Shown here: positions 14,581-14,882 of the stretch, piece by piece
Layout of the letters: every line of letters begins with the position of its first letter
Position numbering within the stretch: the stretch's first letter is position 1
NCBI GenBank assembly: GCA_012965445.1
Contig: DTSJ01000122.1
Coordinates: 1 to 14,882, forward strand
DNA length: 14,882 nt
DNA from: Candidatus Hydrogenedentota bacterium
GTDB lineage: Bacteria > Hydrogenedentota > Hydrogenedentia > Hydrogenedentiales > GCA-2746185
Direction: 5' to 3'
Position numbers and translations under genes: made by a program
The notes under the pieces: model-generated
Told to the model about the DNA's origin: nothing
Database searches by the model: none
Seen by the model: only the letters and a program-made list of their open reading frames with translations

Positions 14581-14609
14581 TTGATTCAGTTCGTTGGCTT
14601 CTATATTAT
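14581..14609 (+). promoter_or_regulatory. Probable sigma-70 promoter for the ABC ATPase gene at 14652
   Basis: TTGATT (14581-14586) and TATTAT (14604-14609) are 17 bases apart, matching the consensus at four and five of six positions. Transcription would begin near 14616, 36 bases before the start codon. Its presence supports 14652 as a genuine gene start and the ABC ATPase as first in its transcript. Confidence 0.6.
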
Positions 14610-14651
14610 TTTTGGAAGGCGCAAGGAATGTGAAAAAAAAGGTACACTTAT

Positions 14652-14882
14652 ATGGCGCAGGTAGTGTTACAAGGGGTCACTAAGGAGTATCCAGGAAATG
14701 TGCGGGCGCTTGACGGCTTTAACCTTACGATTCCCGACGGGGAGTTTCTGGTTCTGGTAGGGCCGTCGGGCTGCGGAAAGTCGACCACGCTGCGCATGAT
14801 TGCCGGGCTTGAGGAGATCAGCGGCGGCGATCTGTTGATCGACGGCAAACGAATGAATGACGTTCCAGCCAAAGCACGCAAT
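14652..14882 (+). CDS. ugpC: UgpC/MalK-type ABC transporter ATPase, N-terminal 77 residues (3' partial at window end)
   Basis: The product begins [20 protein letters not shown], the standard start of this ATPase family. Walker [10 protein letters not shown] is at residues 37-45, followed by [19 protein letters not shown] and VPAKARN, where the window stops just before the expected Q-loop region. It powers an importer for sugars or glycerol-3-phosphate at the inner membrane. The ATG at 14652 has only a weak AAGG upstream, but a plausible promoter is at 14581-14609. It contains exactly what the minus-strand fragment at 13135-13918 lacks, apart from about 40 codons that could lie beyond the window. 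It is therefore either the other half of the same gene, inverted, or a second complete paralogue. Confidence 0.92.
   Translation, partial: MAQVVLQGVTKEYPGNVRALDGFNLTIPDGEFLVLVGPSGCGKSTTLRMIAGLEEISGGDLLIDGKRMNDVPAKARN

Overview
The window looks like a stretch of chromosome from an uncultivated Gram-negative bacterium of moderate GC content. Ribosomal protein genes, RNase P RNA and gpsA mark it as bacterial core genome. Lipoprotein signals, sigma-70-type promoters and long acidic low-complexity proteins fit a diderm. The EF-hand plus CFI-box C-terminus, the TMTC-like TPR protein and the UgpC-type ABC ATPase resemble Planctomycetota, Lentisphaerota or Hydrogenedentota gene sets, but that placement is only an impression. 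I see no CRISPR array, tRNA, rRNA operon, insertion sequence or known defence system.

Layout. At 1-451 is the 3' end of a secreted EF-hand protein with a CFI-box C-terminus, closed by a strong terminator (485-521). A minus-strand pair (590-2008) encodes a response regulator with a degenerate GGDEF domain and a small membrane-anchored protein. Divergent from it, 2178-4552 encodes a lipoprotein and, 2 bases later, a TMTC-like polytopic TPR protein. A near-consensus promoter (4682-4710) drives a single-span protein (4776-6554) with an acidic Thr-Pro-rich N-terminus and a coiled coil. A minus-strand Nudix gene precedes a damaged B12-binding radical SAM gene (6658-7864). The minus-strand rplM-rpsI operon (8692-9552) ends in a clear terminator, with a small ribbon-helix-helix gene beside it. 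RNase P RNA lies at about 10183-10547, followed by a three-span membrane protein with its own promoter. A minus-strand cluster (11218-13918) holds an RmlD-like reductase, gpsA and the 3' two thirds of a UgpC-type ABC ATPase. The last ~950 bases hold a four-span membrane protein and, on the opposite strand, the 5' third of a UgpC-type ABC ATPase running off the end.

The two most notable observations are structural. First, the two ABC ATPase pieces are complementary halves in opposite orientation. They meet a foreign membrane-protein reading frame at about 13911-13930, and strand base composition also changes there. This is an inversion breakpoint in the genome or an inverted chimera in the assembly. 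Second, the radical SAM gene keeps its ribosome binding site and first ~22 codons, then jumps out of frame into the end of the B12-binding domain, and its third cluster cysteine is phenylalanine. Either the gene is decaying or, if both lesions are technical, the assembly carries amplification artefacts. I did not find a convincing new multi-gene system. The Thr-Pro-rich membrane protein is the most unusual intact gene.
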